Positions 17,453 through 26,809 of a DNA stretch of 64,000 nucleotides are shown piece by piece; the first letter of the stretch is position 1; the number at the start of each line of letters is the position of its first letter. The notes under the pieces were generated by a model. The model had not been told where the DNA came from, did no database searches, and saw only the letters and a program-made list of their open reading frames with translations. The position numbers were made by a program, and so were the translations under genes. Origin of the DNA: CADEDH01 sp047974625 (GTDB taxonomy: Bacteria; Actinomycetota; Acidimicrobiia; Acidimicrobiales; SZUA-35). The stretch covers positions 1-64,000 of the forward strand of contig JBKECK010000051.1 in the NCBI GenBank assembly GCA_047974625.1. The letters run 5' to 3'.

Positions 17453-18835
17453 GTGGTCGGATCGAGACTCGAGCAGGTTGTCCGGTACGTCAGGGGCTGG
17501 CGGGGGAACCCCGACGGTCCCGACCCGATCGAGGTAGCTCCGGACCTGCCGGACGGTGATCTCCGTCGGCTCCGTCGCCTCATCGACGACGCCGTCGACG
17601 GCCGCGGCGGTGAGGTGGCCGCCCGGCGCCGGGCCCGGGCCGTCGGCACCGCCTTCTCGACCCTGGATGACACCGGCCGTCAGCGGTTCTTCGAACTGCT
17701 GGCCGGCGAGTACGGCTACGACGACGCCACCGTGGACCGGGCCATGGACGCGGTGTTCCGGGCCGTCGACCCGGCCGACCGGCGCCGGTCCGAACAGGCG
17801 CTCCGGGAGGCCCTGGAGACCCGCCGGGAGCGCCTGTTGCGTCGTTTCGCCGGCCTCGACGGGGGCTTGCCGTTCCTGATCGCCCTGCGGGAGGACCTGC
17901 TCGGACGGCTACGGACCTCCCCCTCGCTGGCCCCCGTCGACGACGACCTCCAGCTCATCCTGGCCGGCTGGTTCGACGTCGCCCTCCTCCGCCTGGAGCG
18001 CATCACCTGGTCGTCACCGGCCGCCCTGCTCGAGCGCCTGATCGAGTACGAGGCCGTCCACGCCATCGAATCGTGGGACGACCTCAAGGGGCGGCTCGGA
18101 CCCGGTCGGCGCTGTTACGCCTTCCTCCACCCGGCCATGGCCGACGATCCCTTGGTCTTCGTCGAGGTGGCGCTCACCGACGGTGTGGCCGGTGACCTCG
18201 CCGAGGTGTTGGACCATCGGGCTGCACCGCCCGAACGGGTCGACACCGCCATCTTCTACTCGATCTCGAGCTGCCACCGGGGTCTCGATGGCGTGTCCCT
18301 GGGCGACCTGCTGATCAAGTCGGTGGTGGAGCGCCTCACCGCCGAGCTGCCCGAACTGGAGCAGTTCGCCACCCTGTCCCCCCTGCCGGGGCTCCGCCGC
18401 TGGCTCACCGCGGCCCTCAGCGACGGCGACGTCACCCTGCCGGCCGCCGACGCCGAACGGCTCGCCCCCGGCGACCCCGACGCGGCGCTCGGCGCCCTGC
18501 GGGCGCTCGTCACCGGCCCGCCCCCCGACGCGGACGACCCGGCCCTCGACCGGGTCCGACCGGCCCTGCTCGGCCTGACCGCCCGGTACCTGCTGGAGGA
18601 GCGCCGGGGCGACCGGGCCCTCGATCCGGTGGCCAACTTCCATCTCTCCAACGGGGCCAGCGTCGACCGGCTCAACTGGGCTGCCAACCTCACCCCGGCC
18701 GGCTGGGAGGGGGGCCTCGGCATGATGGTCAACTACCGGTACCGGCTCCGTCAGATCGAACGGAACCACGACCGGTACGTGGGCGAGGGCCGGATCGCGG
18801 CCGCCGACGCCGTCCGTAAGCTCGTTGGGGCCTGA
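17453..18835 (+). CDS. Malonyl-CoA decarboxylase
   Basis: A 460-residue malonyl-CoA decarboxylase (malonyl-CoA to acetyl-CoA and CO2). The helical N-terminal domain occupies about residues 30-190. The GNAT-like catalytic domain shows AVHAIESWDDLKGRLGPGRR, AIFYSISSCHRGLDGVSLG, FATLSPLPGLRRWL and the C-terminal FHLSNGASVDRLNWAANL with the catalytic histidine, then GLGMMVNYRYRL. The GTG at 17453 is preceded by AGGAA. It clears malonyl-CoA or supplies acetyl-CoA; malonate genes are not adjacent. Confidence 0.93.
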   Translation: MVGSRLEQVVRYVRGWRGNPDGPDPIEVAPDLPDGDLRRLRRLIDDAVDGRGGEVAARRRARAVGTAFSTLDDTGRQRFFELLAGEYGYDDATVDRAMDAVFRAVDPADRRRSEQALREALETRRERLLRRFAGLDGGLPFLIALREDLLGRLRTSPSLAPVDDDLQLILAGWFDVALLRLERITWSSPAALLERLIEYEAVHAIESWDDLKGRLGPGRRCYAFLHPAMADDPLVFVEVALTDGVAGDLAEVLDHRAAPPERVDTAIFYSISSCHRGLDGVSLGDLLIKSVVERLTAELPELEQFATLSPLPGLRRWLTAALSDGDVTLPAADAERLAPGDPDAALGALRALVTGPPPDADDPALDRVRPALLGLTARYLLEERRGDRALDPVANFHLSNGASVDRLNWAANLTPAGWEGGLGMMVNYRYRLRQIERNHDRYVGEGRIAAADAVRKLVGA

Positions 18836-18922
18836 CGCGACGAAGCCGTCGGCCAGGCCGACGACTCCGTCCGTAGGGTTGTTACGATCCGCGTCCTTCA
18901 GGGCCCGGACCCGGGGATTGAA

Positions 18923-19123
18923 TCAAATGCTCCGGACGTTCTTCGCTTCCTCGCCCTTGCGGCCGGGTCCGACGTCGAACTCGACCTGCTGGCCTTCGTC
19001 GAGCGTCTTGTACCCGTCACCAATGATGTTGGTGAAGTGCACGAAGACATCGTCGGCACCGTCGCGGGAGATGAAGCCGTAGCCCTTCTCGGCATTGAAG
19101 AACTTCACGGTTCCTGTAGGCAT
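18923..19123 (-). CDS. Cold-shock domain protein
   Basis: A 66-residue single OB-fold protein. It has RNP1 as KGYGFIS, RNP2 as VFVHF, and the usual MPTGTVKFFNAEKGYGFI opening. The size and sequence are those of actinobacterial CspA-like RNA chaperones. It is divergent from coaE. Confidence 0.96.
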   Translation of the reverse strand: MPTGTVKFFNAEKGYGFISRDGADDVFVHFTNIIGDGYKTLDEGQQVEFDVGPGRKGEEAKNVRSI

Positions 19124-19273
19124 AGCACTACTTTCGTCATGTCATGATCCAACCCTCGTGGCCAGACCGCATTCGCGAGTCTAAATCACCGGCATCGCAA
19201 CTCCGCCGCAACTCGGCGCGATCGCGATGAGCATTCACCACCCCCACGCCCACCACCACACAGGGAGAACCAT

Positions 19274-19891
19274 ATGCCTCGGGTCATCGGACTGACCGGC
19301 GGGATCGGCGTCGGCAAGTCGACCGTGGCCGCCCACCTGGCCAGACACGGTGCCATCGTGGTCGACTGCGACCAGCTCGGCCGCGATGTGGTCGTCCCCG
19401 GCGGCCGGGCCCACGGGGCCGTCATCGAAACCTTCGGCAGCGGGATCGCGGCCCCGGACGGCTCCATCGACCGGGCCGCCCTCGCCCGGATCGTCTTTTC
19501 CGAACCTGAACAGCTGGCCCGGCTCAACGCCGTCGTGCACCCGGCGATCGACGCCGAGATCGCGGAGCGGATCACCGCCGCCGACGACGACGCGGTGGTG
19601 GTGCTCGACATGGCCGTGCTCACCGAGTCGGATCTCGGCCGGGGCCAGTACCAGGAGGTGCTGGTGGTCGAAGCCCCCAGGGAACAACGGCTCGAACGGC
19701 TGATCGAGCAACGCGGCATGTCCCGCGAGGACGCCGAGGCACGGATGGCCAGCCAGGCCACCGACGCCGAGAGACGACGGATCGCCGATCACGTGCTCGT
19801 CAACGGCGGCGACCTCGACCGGCTGGCCGCCGACGTGGACTCGTGGTGGTCAGCCCACGGGCCGACCACGCCGACAGGGCCCGACCAGTGA
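19274..19891 (+). CDS. coaE: Dephospho-CoA kinase
   Basis: A 205-residue P-loop kinase that phosphorylates dephospho-CoA in the last step of CoA synthesis. Walker A is GLTGGIGVGKSTVA, followed by the DCDQLGRDVV substrate segment, the HPAIDAEI motif, LDMAVLTES, and the lid with QRGMSREDAEARMASQ. The length is standard. The ribosome site is AGGGAGAA before the ATG at 19274. In many actinobacteria coaE lies between rpsA and uvrB; that context is absent here. Confidence 0.96.
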   Translation: MPRVIGLTGGIGVGKSTVAAHLARHGAIVVDCDQLGRDVVVPGGRAHGAVIETFGSGIAAPDGSIDRAALARIVFSEPEQLARLNAVVHPAIDAEIAERITAADDDAVVVLDMAVLTESDLGRGQYQEVLVVEAPREQRLERLIEQRGMSREDAEARMASQATDAERRRIADHVLVNGGDLDRLAADVDSWWSAHGPTTPTGPDQ

Positions 19892-20110
19892 GGCCCACCT
19901 CGATGAGGCCAACCGTCGAGGCTCGGTCTACCGGGGAGCGGGGTCCTGAGCCGATCGACCCGGATTCGTCAACCCGGGGGCCTCGGTGTCGATTAATCGG
20001 GTGACACCTTCCACTGAGCGAATCTGCTCGACTGGGTGCCACCGGCCACAAGCCCGGCGCTAGTCTGAATCCCAAGCCGCTCAACGGAGCGCGGCAAGGA
20101 GTGAAAAAAC

Positions 20111-20290
20111 ATGCACACGACGTCTGACCCCACAATGATGTTGGGCCGGTACTCGCAGATCGTCACCGCCAGCGGGGTCATCAACGGCACCATCCTTGCC
20201 GTCGGCTCCAAGGGGATCTCGGTGGCTGTCGATCGGCAGGTGCTTCGGATCGCCCCCTCAGATATTCACGGCATCAGCGCCGCGGTCTGA
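20111..20290 (+). CDS. Conserved-looking 59-residue protein
   Basis: The ATG at 20111 has an excellent ribosome site (AAGGAGTG, 8 bases upstream). The product begins MHTTSDPTMMLGRYSQIVT and continues with three short beta strands (INGTILAVGSKGISVAV and QVLRIAPSDIHGIS), suggesting a small SH3-like barrel. There is no signal peptide and no cysteine. A 220-bp upstream gap can hold its own promoter. The family is not recognised. Confidence 0.68.
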   Translation: MHTTSDPTMMLGRYSQIVTASGVINGTILAVGSKGISVAVDRQVLRIAPSDIHGISAAV

Positions 20291-20576
20291 ACGCATCCGG
20301 CGACGGCCACCTCGGTGGCACGAGAACCTTCACGTCCGTGATTCGTCACGGGCGCCAACAACGATCCCAAACCGCATCCGACCATCGCTCTCCCGGGCCC
20401 GACGAGTTTCGTCTCGTTCCGGGAGGCGGTGGTCGGAGCGCGTCATGCCTGTTACGGTCGGCCGGTGGTGTTCCGTGGCCGCCTCATCGCGCTGCCGGAC
20501 GAACCCACTAGCGTTGGCGGGTGTTCGCGGCTCGTGAGCCCGCGGTCATCTGAGCGGCATACCCCACGGAGACGTG

Positions 20577-22871
20577 ATGCACGACCTCGAAATCTCCTGG
20601 CCGGGAGGCGCCTCGCGATTCTCCCCCGACGACTCCCCTGTTTCGGTGGGCCGCGCTCCCGAAGCCGACGTCGTCCTGTCCGAACCGTCGGTGTCCCGGC
20701 ACCACATCGACTTCGTCTGGAACGGCACCGCCTGGGCGGCCCGTGACCACTCCACCCACGGGTCATTCGATCCGATCGGCGTCCGCCTGGCCGACGAGTG
20801 GACCGTGGGCACCGACACCACGATCCGGGTCGGCGGAGCCGGCGGCGTCGAACTGGTCATCGAGCTGCTCACCACCGGGGCCGGGAGCGACAATCGGCCG
20901 CCCGTGGCCGCCGAGCCGCCGTCGCCGGCCGCCGAACCCCCGCCCAACAACAACGGCACCGCGGCGGCCGATGTCGACCAGTGGGCGCCGCCGTCGGCCC
21001 CCGACGGATCCCTATCGCCCCAGGCCGAGACGCCGCCCATGCCAGCACCGGGGCCGGAGCCGGCGGCCCCGGCCGCCGACATTCCCCCGGTGTCGTCGGC
21101 CGACGTCCCTCCGCTGCCCCCGACCGGCAGCCCCCCACTGCCGTGGGCCGACGCCGAGCCGGCCCCCTCGCCGGCTGAAGCCACGCCGTTGTGGGAACCC
21201 CCGCAGGAGGCCGCCGCGGGCGCCGACCCGGCGGACGGGCCGGACCCGTGGGTCAGTCCCGTCCCCTCCGCGGCCCCGACCCCGGGAGCCGACCCCTGGG
21301 ACAACCCCGCACCCGCCCCGGCCGCGTCGTCCGCCCCACCGGCCGCCCCGGCCGCGGCCCCTCCGGTCCCCCCGACCCCTGAAGGGGACCCCTGGGCCAG
21401 CCCCGCCACCCCGGCCGCGGCAGCATCGCCAGCGCTCTCGGCCCCTCCGATGCCACCCCCCGGGAGCCCGGGGCCCGGCGTCGGTGATCCATGGGCCCCG
21501 CCGGACGAAGCCGCCCCGAGCCACCCGGCGCGCCCACCCGTTCCTCCCACCCCCGAGGGCGGAGGATTCGACCCGAACGCCTACGCCCCCCCGGACACCC
21601 CGAGTCCGTACGCGGACCTGCCGGCGCCACCGCCTTCATCCGCACCGGTCCAGGCCGATGCCTGGTCCACCCCGTCGACCCCGACCCCCGGCGTCGGCGA
21701 CCTGGCCGCCGCCACCGCCATCGGCGGAGACACGATCTCCCTGTCGATCGACGACGACGACTACACGTTCCTGCCCGGCACCGAGATCACGATCGGGCGC
21801 GACCCCAACTCCCTGGTCCGTCTCGGCGAGCGACACACCCTGGTGTCCCGCAACCACCTCCGCATCATCCACCACTCGGGGGCGTGGTGGATCGAGGACC
21901 AGTCCAGCAAGGGCACCTTCATCGACGGAAAGCGGATCACCAAGCCGTATCGGGCCGAGGGCGCCTTCATCATGTCGCTCGGGGACGACGACGCCGGCAC
22001 CACCGTGCGGGTGGTGGCTCCGGGCGAACACGTCCGCCCCAAGCAGGGCCGGTTGCTCTGGCTCGCCCTGACCATGGTGGCCGTGGTCGTGCTGGGCATC
22101 GCCGGCGTGCTGGCCGTATCGGCCCTGCGGGACGACGAGGGGGGCGAGACGGCGGCCAGCCTGCTCGCCGCCAAGCAGGCCACGGTGATGCTGATCACCG
22201 AGGAGGGCACCCTCGGGTCCGGGTTCTTCGTCACCGAGAACCTGATCGTCACCAACCAGCACGTGGCCGCGGCGGCCCCGGAGCTCCACGTGGCCGTGTC
22301 CCGCACCGCCGACGAACCGGCCCAGATCGAGTACCGGGCCACCCCCCTGGCCCTGCACCCCTACCTCGACATCGCCGTGCTCAAGGTGACCTCCGACATG
22401 GACGGCAACCCGGTGGAGGGCACCGAGGGCATCACCGGGATCCCGATCGGGAACTCGGGTGAGCTGACGCTCGGCGACGATGTGTACAGCACCGGATTCC
22501 CGGCCACCCTTTCCCTGATCACCAGTGACGACATGGGTGAGCTGCAGCTTCCCCCGGTGAGCACGACCCGGGGCGAGGCGGCCAGCTTCAGTATCTGGCC
22601 GGGGTGCTCCAACCCGAATCAGGCCGACTTCATCCCCGTCGGCTCGCCCGCCACCGTGACCTGCGCCCCGGACGGCGACGTCGATCGGGCCATCGTGATC
22701 ACCACGTTCTCCAGCGGCCAGGGGGCCTCGGGCTCCCCGGTGCTGAGGGGCGGCGAGGTGGTGGCCGTGGTGTTCTCCGGGCCCCTGGACGAAGCCAACG
22801 CGGGCCGCAACATCGCCAGCTCGGCCTTCTCCGACTGGCTCGCCCAGCTCATCGCCCAGGAGGGTGGCTGA
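20577..22871 (+). CDS. Membrane-anchored trypsin-like protease with two FHA domains
   Basis: About 764 residues. The N-terminal FHA domain (about 1-95: VSVGRAPEADVVLSEPSVSRHHIDF) is followed by a Pro/Ala-rich linker of roughly 280 residues. A second FHA domain (about 385-480) shows ITIGRDPNSLVRL and SRNHLRI. One membrane helix follows near 500 (LLWLALTMVAVVVLGIAGVL). The outer domain is a trypsin-like peptidase with His in TNQHVAA, Asp in HPYLDIAVLK and Ser in GQGASGSPVL. FHA domains bind phosphothreonine, so the cytoplasmic half may be tethered to kinase signalling while the protease acts outside. The ATG at 20577 has GGAG at good spacing; a GTG at 20574 is possible. A transmembrane Ser/Thr kinase is the next gene. 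Confidence 0.88.
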   Translation: MHDLEISWPGGASRFSPDDSPVSVGRAPEADVVLSEPSVSRHHIDFVWNGTAWAARDHSTHGSFDPIGVRLADEWTVGTDTTIRVGGAGGVELVIELLTTGAGSDNRPPVAAEPPSPAAEPPPNNNGTAAADVDQWAPPSAPDGSLSPQAETPPMPAPGPEPAAPAADIPPVSSADVPPLPPTGSPPLPWADAEPAPSPAEATPLWEPPQEAAAGADPADGPDPWVSPVPSAAPTPGADPWDNPAPAPAASSAPPAAPAAAPPVPPTPEGDPWASPATPAAAASPALSAPPMPPPGSPGPGVGDPWAPPDEAAPSHPARPPVPPTPEGGGFDPNAYAPPDTPSPYADLPAPPPSSAPVQADAWSTPSTPTPGVGDLAAATAIGGDTISLSIDDDDYTFLPGTEITIGRDPNSLVRLGERHTLVSRNHLRIIHHSGAWWIEDQSSKGTFIDGKRITKPYRAEGAFIMSLGDDDAGTTVRVVAPGEHVRPKQGRLLWLALTMVAVVVLGIAGVLAVSALRDDEGGETAASLLAAKQATVMLITEEGTLGSGFFVTENLIVTNQHVAAAAPELHVAVSRTADEPAQIEYRATPLALHPYLDIAVLKVTSDMDGNPVEGTEGITGIPIGNSGELTLGDDVYSTGFPATLSLITSDDMGELQLPPVSTTRGEAASFSIWPGCSNPNQADFIPVGSPATVTCAPDGDVDRAIVITTFSSGQGASGSPVLRGGEVVAVVFSGPLDEANAGRNIASSAFSDWLAQLIAQEGG

Positions 22872-23002
22872 GGGCGCCGGCCGTCACCGCCTTCCCGATC
22901 TGCAACACCATTCAGGTAACATCTCTCACAAGCTGCTTAGGTCATCGGCATTAGAGTGGGGGCGCTGCCCGGTGAGTGGACGCCCTGGCAGTGGGAGCAG
23001 CG

Positions 23003-24844
23003 GTGGAAACAACTGATCTGGGTATCAACGGGCTGGTTGACATCGAGCAGATCGGCCGCGGCGGCTCGTCCCGCGTCTACCGGGCTCGCCAGCCCGAGTT
23101 CGACCGCCAGGTCGCCCTGAAGGTCCTCACCACCGGGGCCACCTCGGACGGGCTGGAACGGTTCGACCGGGAACGCAAGGCCCTCGGTCGCCTCTCGCTC
23201 AATCCCGGGGTCGTCCCCGTCTACTCGAGCGGCACCACCGACGCCGACGAGCCCTTCCTCGTCATGCCCTTCTACCAGGACGGCTCCCTGGCCGACCGGA
23301 TGGCGGCCGGTCCGCTCCGGTGGACCGAGGCGGTTGACCTGGTGGCGAGCGTGGCTCGGACCATCTCGGCCGCCCACCAGTCCAACGTGGTTCATCTCGA
23401 CATCAAGCCGGCCAACGTGCTGCTCACCGCGGACGGCTCCACCCGCATCGCCGACTTCGGCATCGCCAAGGTGCTCCGCCACTCCGCCGAACCGGTGGTC
23501 ACCACCGGTACCTCGTTCACCCCCTCCTACAGCGCCCCTGAGATCGTCCGGGGCGAGACGGTCACCACCACAGCGGACGTGTACGGCCTGGGCGCCACCC
23601 TCTGGGCCCTGCTGGCGGGCCGACCCCCCTTCCGGGTCGACGACGGCGACAACTCCGTACTGGCGGTCACCGGCCGGGTCATCCACTCCCCCGTCGGCGA
23701 CCTGCGTCACCTCGTCCCCTCCGAGATCTGCGACGTGGTGGAACAGGCCATGGCCAAGGACCCCGGCCAGCGGTTCCCCACCGCCTCGGCGTTCGCCCGG
23801 GCCCTCAGCGACGCTCGCCGACGGGCCGAGCGGGGCCTGACCGGTCCCCCCAACCGCCTCTCCCCCGAGCCGCCCAGTACCCAGCTCTCCGGGGACCTCG
23901 CCGCCGGCCTGCAGACCCCCACGATCGATCTCGGTCCTACCGTGGTGCCACCCGGCGACGGAGCCCTTCCCGCCGGCGGTGACGGCCCCGGCGACAACAT
24001 GGCCGCGCCCACCCCCGACGACCTCCGCCTGCCACCCCTGTCCTCCCATGCGGCCGCCGACCCGATCGACCACGAGCTGGCGGCCCAGAGTTCGTTCACG
24101 AACCTCGGACACGAGGCGTACCCGGCGGCCGGGTCGGGGTGGGTCGGCTACCAGCTCGACACGATCCGGGGCCTGGCCGACCGCACCCCCAACCGGCACC
24201 TGGTGGCCGCCCTCATGGCCGCCGCCGCGGTGACGATCGGTACCCTCGGCCTGGTGGCGCGTTCGGCCGCCGGCACTGACGTGGAAGGGTCCAACACCCG
24301 GTCCAGCACCTCCGGGCAGGCCTCCACCACCGCGAACGACGCCCGCCCCGGTTCCGTCACCACCGGGAGCGCGGCGCCAACCACGGCGGAGGCGACCGTG
24401 GACGCCGGACCGGCGGCCGTGCCCGATGACGGAATCGCCACCCCCGGACCCACCGCTGCGGCACCGGGCTCCAGCCGGCGTCCCGCATCCCGCCCTCCGG
24501 CCACCTCGCGGGCCACGAGCCCCCCCACCACCACCCGAGGCTCCAGCGCCGCCGTGCGGCCCTCCGAGGCCACGGCCGCCCCCACCGATCCGCCGGCGTC
24601 CCCCACCACCCCGTCGTCGGTCCCGGACACCAGCGGGCCCACCTCGTCCGTCAACCCGACGTCGGCGCCGACCCCTCCGACCACCACCCCGTCGTCGGGC
24701 AAACCCTCGACGACCAACTCTCCGCCCAACCCTCCGCCGACCGGGCCGCCGAGTTCGGCACCCAGCACGGGCGGCCCGGGCAACAGCACCACCCCACCGT
24801 CTACTCCCGTGCCGCCGTCCACCCCCGGCGATCCCGAGAACTGA
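23003..24844 (+). CDS. Transmembrane Ser/Thr protein kinase
   Basis: About 613 residues. Kinase domain: Gly loop IGRGGSSRVYRA, ATP lysine in VALKVL (residue 40), catalytic loop HLDIKPANVLL (non-RD, with Leu replacing Arg), DFG in IADFGIAKV, and SAPEIVRGE. One membrane helix lies near residue 400 (HLVAALMAAAAVTIGTLGLV), followed by a Ser/Thr/Pro-rich extracytoplasmic tail of about 200 residues without a sensor fold. The GTG at 23003 has GGGAG at proper spacing; a GTG at 22976 is the longer alternative. It probably works with the FHA-protease gene upstream. Confidence 0.9.
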   Translation: METTDLGINGLVDIEQIGRGGSSRVYRARQPEFDRQVALKVLTTGATSDGLERFDRERKALGRLSLNPGVVPVYSSGTTDADEPFLVMPFYQDGSLADRMAAGPLRWTEAVDLVASVARTISAAHQSNVVHLDIKPANVLLTADGSTRIADFGIAKVLRHSAEPVVTTGTSFTPSYSAPEIVRGETVTTTADVYGLGATLWALLAGRPPFRVDDGDNSVLAVTGRVIHSPVGDLRHLVPSEICDVVEQAMAKDPGQRFPTASAFARALSDARRRAERGLTGPPNRLSPEPPSTQLSGDLAAGLQTPTIDLGPTVVPPGDGALPAGGDGPGDNMAAPTPDDLRLPPLSSHAAADPIDHELAAQSSFTNLGHEAYPAAGSGWVGYQLDTIRGLADRTPNRHLVAALMAAAAVTIGTLGLVARSAAGTDVEGSNTRSSTSGQASTTANDARPGSVTTGSAAPTTAEATVDAGPAAVPDDGIATPGPTAAAPGSSRRPASRPPATSRATSPPTTTRGSSAAVRPSEATAAPTDPPASPTTPSSVPDTSGPTSSVNPTSAPTPPTTTPSSGKPSTTNSPPNPPPTGPPSSAPSTGGPGNSTTPPSTPVPPSTPGDPEN

Positions 24845-24975
24845 ACCTGTAACCCAACGCCGGACCCATCCCACGGCGACCACCCAGCGACAACCGTCGG
24901 AACGCCGGTTGACTGGTTCGGTGTACCCCGAATTCGTACCAGAACGAAGAGGTTTATACACCTAAACCGGCGTCA

Positions 24976-24987
24976 TGTCACGTGACA
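24976..24987. promoter_or_regulatory. 12-bp perfect palindrome, possible operator
   Basis: TGTCACGTGACA lies in the 255-bp gap between the kinase gene and the gene at 25100. It sits beside an unusually AT-rich stretch (GAGGTTTATACACC, just upstream) that may be a promoter core. Palindromes of this size are typical of dimeric repressor sites. The cognate regulator is unknown. Confidence 0.4.
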
Positions 24988-25099
24988 GTCCCGTAGTGAT
25001 TGGTTGGCCGTTGAGTTGAGTCCCTGCGGGGCCCACCGACACCGCAAGTACAGTGCAAATCGGTTGTGGGCAACAACACGAAAGCGGGGAAGCGAACGT

Positions 25100-25675
25100 A
25101 TGGTCAGCGAATCAGGAACGGCCGTCGACTACTGCGAGCATGACGAGCTCAGGGCTGCGTGCCTCGAGTGCCTGGCAATGCCGAAGAAGGTGAAGCCACA
25201 GCCGACGGCCGCTCCACGGGCAACCAAGAACCCCAGCAGCGAGTTCGACAAGATCTCCCCACTGGCCGGAGACTTCGACATGTCCCTGCCGGTGGATGCG
25301 ATCAACCCGCTGCTCGGAGCCGACTGGCTGCCCGCCCACGCCTTTCCCCACTATCTCCGCCGGTCGGGGTGGGTCTACCTCCGTACCGAGGGTTTCCTGT
25401 CGGCTCGGGTCAAGGCCTCCAAGGTGGTCTGGCTGCCGGAGCGGAAGGTGGCCACAGAGGACGCCTACGAGGATCTCGGTCCCGGTATGGCCATCCAGGT
25501 CGACCCCCGCTCCTGGGACGAAGGGGTCAGCGTCGGGCTCGGCCCCCTCGCCGACAGCCAGCGTCACGGCTACCGCTACCTGATGACCCACGACGACGGG
25601 TCGGTCACCCACTACCGCGGCGGTCGCCCGCTCAACGAGGACGGCGGCTACGCCGACGGCATCGAACTGGACTGA
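25100..25675 (+). CDS. Hypothetical protein with N-terminal Cys/His cluster
   Basis: A 191-residue protein. Start at the ATG at 25100, with GGGGAAG upstream. The N-terminus (DYCEHDELRAACLECL) gives a C-x2-H-x7-C-x2-C set that could bind zinc. The rest is a compact globular domain with WLPAHAFPHYLRRSGWVYLR and SVTHYRGGRPLNEDGG. There is no signal peptide or membrane segment. Family unknown. Confidence 0.65.
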   Translation: MVSESGTAVDYCEHDELRAACLECLAMPKKVKPQPTAAPRATKNPSSEFDKISPLAGDFDMSLPVDAINPLLGADWLPAHAFPHYLRRSGWVYLRTEGFLSARVKASKVVWLPERKVATEDAYEDLGPGMAIQVDPRSWDEGVSVGLGPLADSQRHGYRYLMTHDDGSVTHYRGGRPLNEDGGYADGIELD

Positions 25676-26194
25676 CGGGCCTACGCTCGCAGTCAGGCCT
25701 TAGCACAGCTCCGGATCGGACCTCCGATGCGAGGGGTTCCCCCGCCGGAACGGTCGCGGCCGCCAGCTGAAGCACCCGTCCGGCCACTCGGCCCCGCCTG
25801 CTGAACACCCAAGGGCGCGGCAGGGCCCCGGGATCCGTCCCCGTCCCCCGTCCCCGGTGTGAGCCGGGCCGTATCCCCGCCGGTGCCGTCCCGCTCATCG
25901 TCGGGATTCCCGAACGCCGCCTCACACCCCACCGGTGCCCGAACCGAACGGTCGGGCCTCCGGGCGCGTCCCGCCGACTTCCCCCGGCGGCGCCCGAGAG
26001 AGGCCCCCTCCGGCGCCCCGGCGTCCGCTTTCCGGCCGGGGCCGACGGACCAGCACGGAACGGCCGGTCGGCGGCGGCCGTCGGCGCCTCTCCCGGACGC
26101 GCCGCACCGTGCCACCGGTTCGAAATCCGGCCCGGCCCGGGCGGCCCCGCCAAGGGGGGCGCGCCCGGCCTTCAGGCCACCGGCCCCGATCGGG
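25676..26194. other. 519-bp convergent gap, no supported gene
   Basis: Very GC-rich, with several short complementary C and G runs (for example near 26130-26170) that could act as terminators for the genes on either side. Open frames here are Pro/Arg-rich and lack start signals or motifs. Confidence 0.5.
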
Positions 26195-26809
26195 TCAGGG
26201 CCGTTCGCCGAACTCGGGCCGTTCGGTCCGGGTCCGCTTGACCTCCCAGAACCCCGGGACCGTGGCCATGGCCACGAATCCGTCCCAGAGCCGCAGCGAC
26301 AGATCGGTGGACGGCACCCGGGTGATGACGGGCCCGAACAGGCCCACCCGGTTCCCGTCCTCGTCGTCGAACCCGATCAGCGGGGTACCGACGTCGTCGC
26401 CGGCCAGGGCGAGGCCCCGGTCCATCCGCTCACGGATGTCGGCGTCCCACCGTTCGTCCTCGAAGGCCGCGGCCAGACCACGGTCGAGACCGACTGCCTC
26501 TAGGGCGTCGGCCGGGTCGAACGAACGGTCCTCGTCGTAGTGGATACGCCGCCCGTACTCCCAGTACAGCGCCTGCACCACCTCGTCGCCCGCCTCGGCC
26601 CGGGCCGCCTCCATGACACGGAGCAATCGATGGGTGAACCATGTCGGTTCGTAATACGGACTGCCGGGCTCCGGATCGTTCTTGAAGAACAAGCTGATCG
26701 GTTGCCATGTAATGGCCAGGTCACGTTTCGGTGCCACCTCGTCGACGACCCAACGGGCCGTCACCCAGCACCACGGTCAAATGGGATCAACCCAATAGTC
26801 CAATTCCAT
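26195..26809 (-). CDS. Rv2466c/DsbA-like thiol oxidoreductase, probable selenoprotein (UPWC active site)
   Basis: Read through the in-frame TGA at 26777-26779, this gives a 204-residue protein opening MELDYWVDPI-U-PWCWVTAR. This is the DP-x-CPWCW-x-T-x-W active-site context of actinobacterial mycothiol-dependent nitroreductases of the Rv2466c type (DsbA/thioredoxin fold with a helical insert), with Sec (residue 11) in place of the nucleophilic first Cys and Cys14 as resolving residue. Downstream ITWQPISLF, LLRVMEAARAEAGDEVVQALYW and GNRVGLFGPVITRVP fit the family. The ATG at 26807-26809 has AAGGTGGGTGA directly upstream. A perfect hairpin follows the UGA. A standard call would begin at the GTG at 26764 and lose the active site. 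It would reduce substrates with mycothiol. Confidence 0.85.
26744..26762 (-). promoter_or_regulatory. Candidate bacterial SECIS hairpin for the Rv2466c-like gene
   Basis: An 8-bp stem, GACGGCCC/GGGUCGUC (one G-U pair), closes a GUU loop. The stem begins 14 nt and the loop 22 nt after the UGA, within the 16-37 nt window for bacterial SECIS. The first loop base is G, as required. Confidence 0.72.

Noticed and set aside
26110..26135. A tRNA T-arm-like sequence (CCGGTTCGAAATCCGG)
   Set aside because: The loop is 8 nt with a 4-bp stem, and no acceptor, D or anticodon arms fit around it on either strand.
26195..26764. A gene starting at the GTG at 26764
   Set aside because: This start removes the CPWC-type active site and has no ribosome site; the ATG at 26809 with a recoded TGA restores both.
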